Assembly (NCBI GenBank): GCA_963680875.1
Contig: OY804585.1
Location: 43,569,414 to 43,633,413 of the forward strand
Source: Bathymodiolus brooksi
Taxonomy: Eukaryota; Mollusca; Bivalvia; Mytilida; Modiolidae
Direction: 5' to 3'
DNA: 64,000 nt
Below, piece after piece: positions 61,681 to 64,000 of this stretch. Each line of letters starts with the position of its first letter. The stretch's first letter is position 1. The position numbers and the translations under genes were made by a program. Below the pieces are notes generated by a model. That model did not search any database. It saw only the letters and a program-made list of their open reading frames with translations, and was not told the DNA's origin.

Positions 61681-64000
61681 CTGGAATTAGGATAATATGT
61701 CCCAGTGGAGAAACGTGTCTCCCTCGGAATTAGGATAATATGTCCCAATGGAGAAATGTGTCTACCTGGGAATAAGGATAATATGTCCCAGTGGAGAAAC
61801 GTGTCTACCTCGGAATTAGGATAATATGTCCCAGTGGGGAAATGTGTCTACCTCGGAATTAGGATAAAATGTCCCAGTGGAGAAATGTGTATACCTCGGA
61901 ATTAGGTTAATATGTCCCAATGGAGAAACGTGTCTACCTCGGAATTAGGATAATATGTCCCAGTGGAGAAACGTGTGTATCTCGGAATTAGGATAATATG
62001 TCCCAGTGGAGAAAGGTGTCTACCTCGGAATTAGGATAATATGTCCGAGTGGAGAAACGTGTGTACCTCGGAATTAGGATAATATGTCCCAGTGGAGAAA
62101 CGTGTCTACCTCGGAATTAGGATAATATGTCCCATTGGAGAAATGTGTCTACCTCGGAATTAGGATAATATGTCTGAGTGGAGAAACGTGTCTACCTCGG
62201 AATTAGTATAATATGTCCCAGTGGAGAAATGTGTTTACCCCCGAATTAGGATAATATGTCCCAGTGGAGAAATGTGTCTACCTCGGAAATAGGATAATAT
62301 GTCCGAGTGGAGAAACGTGTCTACCTCGGAATTATGATAATATGTCCCAGTGGAGAAACGTGTCTACCTCGGAATTGGGATAATATGTCCCAGTGGAGAA
62401 ACGTGTGTACCTCGGAATTAAGATAATATGTCACGGTGGAGAAAGGTGTCTACCTCGGAATTAGGATAATATGTCCCAGTGGAGAAATGTGTCTACCTCA
62501 GAAATAGGATAATATGTCCCAGTGTAAAAATGTGTCTACCTCGGAATTAGGATAATATGTCCCAGTGGAGAAATGTGTTTACCTCGGAATTAGGATAATA
62601 TGTCTCAGTGGAGAAACGTGTCTACCTAGGAATTAGGATAATATTTCCCAGTGGAGAAACGTGTCTACCTCGGTAATAGGAAAATATGTCCGAGTGGAGA
62701 AACGTGTCTACCTCGGAATTAGAATAATATGTCCCAGTGGAGAAACGTGTCTACCTCGGAATTAGGATAATATGTCCGAGTGGAGAAACGTGTCTACCTC
62801 GGAATTAGGATACTATGTCCGAGTGCAGAAACGTGTCTACCTCAGAATAAGGATAATATGTCCCAGTGGAGAAACGTGTCAACTTCGGAAATAAGATAAT
62901 ATGTCCGAGTGGAGAAACGTGTCTCCCTCGGAATTAGGATAATATGTCCCAATGGAGAAATGTGTCTACCTGGGAATAAGGATAATATGTCCCAGTGGAG
63001 AAACGTGTCTACCTCGGAATTAGGATAATATGTCCCAGTGGGGAAATGTGTCTACCTCGGAATTAGGATAAAATGTCCCAGTGGAGATATGTGTATACCT
63101 CGGAATTAGGTTAATATGTCCCAATGGAGAAACGTGTCTACCTCGGAATTAGGATAATATGTCCCAGTGGAGAAACGTGTGTATCTCGGAATTAGGATAA
63201 TATATCCCAGTGGAGAAAGGTGTCTACCTCGGAATTAGGATAATATGTCCGAGTGGAGAAACGTGTCTACCTCGGAATTAGGATAATATGTCCCAGTGGA
63301 GAAACGTGTCTACCTCGGAATTAGGATAATATGTCCCATTGGAGAAATGTGTCTACCTCTGAATTAGGATAATATGTCTGAGTGGAGAAACGTGTCTACC
63401 TCGGAATTAGTATAATATGTCCCAGTGGAGAAATGTGTTTACCCCCGAATTAGGATAATATGTCCCAGTGGAGAAATGTGTCTACCTCGGAAATAGGATA
63501 ATATGTCCGAGTGGAGAAACGTGTCTACCTCGGAATTATGATAATATGTCCCAGTGGAGAAACGTGTCTACCTCGGAATTGGGATAATATGTCCCAGTGG
63601 AGAAACGTGTGTACCTCGGAATTAAGATAATATGTCACGGTGGAGAAAGGTGTCTACCTCGGAATTAGGATAATATGTCCGAGTGGAGAAACGTGTCTAC
63701 CTCGGAATAAGGATAATGTGTCCCAGTGGAGAAACGTGTCTACCTCGGAATTAGGATAATATGTTCCAGTGTAGAAACGTGTCTACCTCGTAATTAGGAT
63801 ACTATGTACGAGTGGAGAAACGTGTCTACCTTAGAATTAGGATAATATGTCCGGGTGAAGAAACGTGTCTACCTCGGAATTAGGATAATATGTCTGAGTG
63901 GAGAAACGTGTCTACCTCGGAATTAGGACAATATGTCCGAGTGGAGAAACGTGTCTACCTCGGAATTAGGATAATATGTCTAAGTGGAGAAACGTGTCTA
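61681..64000 (+). repeat. 4,643-bp-offset duplication, copy 2 (runs off the window)
   Basis: The partner of 57,038-59,350, with the same ordered markers: CCTGGGAATAAGG, GTGGGGAAATG, GGATAAAATGTC, GTGTATACC, GTTTACCCCCG, GTCACGGTGG, GTGTAAAAATG, GTGCAG (62826) and GTCCGGGTGAAG. It reaches the last base, so the duplication is longer than can be seen. Confidence 0.9.

Larger units (their letters stand above)
1..64000 (+). repeat. 43-bp satellite DNA array, head to tail, about 1,488 monomers
   Basis: Every line of the window is a variant of one 43-bp monomer in the same orientation. Conserved blocks are GGATAATATG (1-10), AGTGGAGAAACGTGTCTACC (15-34) and TCGGAATTA (35-43). Position 14 is mainly C or G. 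Frequent variants are A6 to C (GGATACT), C25 to T (AAATGTG), T41 to A (GGAAATA), T42 to A (GGAATAA), and changes at 29-30 (GTATCT, GTTTCT, GTGTGT). I found no inverted monomer, no unique insertion and no boundary, so both ends of the array lie outside the window. Forty-three is not a multiple of three and the consensus carries stop codons in all frames, so the array is not a coding minisatellite. Satellite identity is certain; the species, the chromosomal location and any centromere role cannot be told from the sequence. Confidence 0.99.

Noticed and set aside
1..64000. CRISPR array
   Set aside because: The repeats abut with no unique spacers, the unit is 43 bp throughout, and there are far too many copies.
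1..64000. CENP-B box in the monomer
   Set aside because: I looked for the TTCG...CGGG pattern on both strands. ATTCCGAGG and CCTCGGAAT do not have the required spacing of core bases.
1..64000. Promoters suggested by the GATAATAT block
   Set aside because: The AT-rich block resembles a TATA or minus-10 element, but it occurs in nearly every monomer with no paired element or gene downstream. A GATA-factor site also fails, since G rather than A or T precedes GATA in the consensus.
1..64000. Transposon or retroelement insertions
   Set aside because: Reading the whole window I found no stretch that departs from the 43-bp pattern, no target-site duplication and no long open frame.
1..64000. Inverted blocks of monomers
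   Set aside because: The reverse-complement signature CCGAGGTAGACACG was not seen on the plus strand anywhere; all monomers point the same way.
1..64000. Telomere-type repeat or rDNA spacer
   Set aside because: There are no TTAGGG or TTTAGGG runs and no rRNA sequence. TTAGGATAA contains TTAGG only once per 43 bp, as part of the monomer junction.

Overview
The window is one uninterrupted satellite DNA array. From the first base to the last it is a head-to-tail repeat of a 43-bp monomer, about 1,488 copies, all in the same orientation. I found no gene, RNA gene, transposable element or unique spacer. Monomer coordinates are used throughout: position 1 is the first G of GGATAATATG, which falls at window base 43 and every 43 bases after that until the first indel. 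The consensus has recognisable blocks: GGATAATATG (1-10), TCC then C or G (11-14), AGTGGAGAAACGTGTCTACC (15-34) and TCGGAATTA (35-43). Its GC content is about 44% (19 of 43). The array runs off both ends, so its true length exceeds 64 kb.

This points to a eukaryotic nuclear genome, in pericentromeric, centromeric, subtelomeric or other heterochromatin. I do not recognise the monomer and cannot name the species. The commonest substitutions are C to T or G to A at the monomer's CpG sites, which suggests a host that methylates CpG.

Above the 43-bp level the array is a patchwork of higher-order repeats (HORs). I followed rare marker variants and measured the distance between their recurrences; almost all are exact multiples of 43, or miss by the size of a visible small indel. 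Zone 1 (about 1-8,100) contains an 860-bp (20-mer) tandem duplication with one difference, 430-bp and 1,677-bp repeats, and a 2,137-bp duplication carrying a 12-bp deletion scar. Zone 2 (about 8,100-30,000) has 1,374-bp, 946-bp, 5,027-bp and 1,762-bp repeats. Zone 3 (about 30,000-46,400) returns to the zone 1 variant cassettes in a block of more than 4 kb repeated about 7.2 kb away, plus 2,150-bp and 989-bp duplications. Zone 4 (about 46,400-64,000) has its own marker set in a 4,552-bp HOR, followed by a 4,643-bp duplication.

There is no single HOR length. The pattern fits repeated, recent unequal exchange or replication slippage at many scales. Short open frames occur, but they arise only where variants remove the stop codons built into the consensus, and I do not regard them as genes. 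Coordinates of HOR copies are approximate to about one or two monomers unless stated. All distances were measured by eye from marker motifs.
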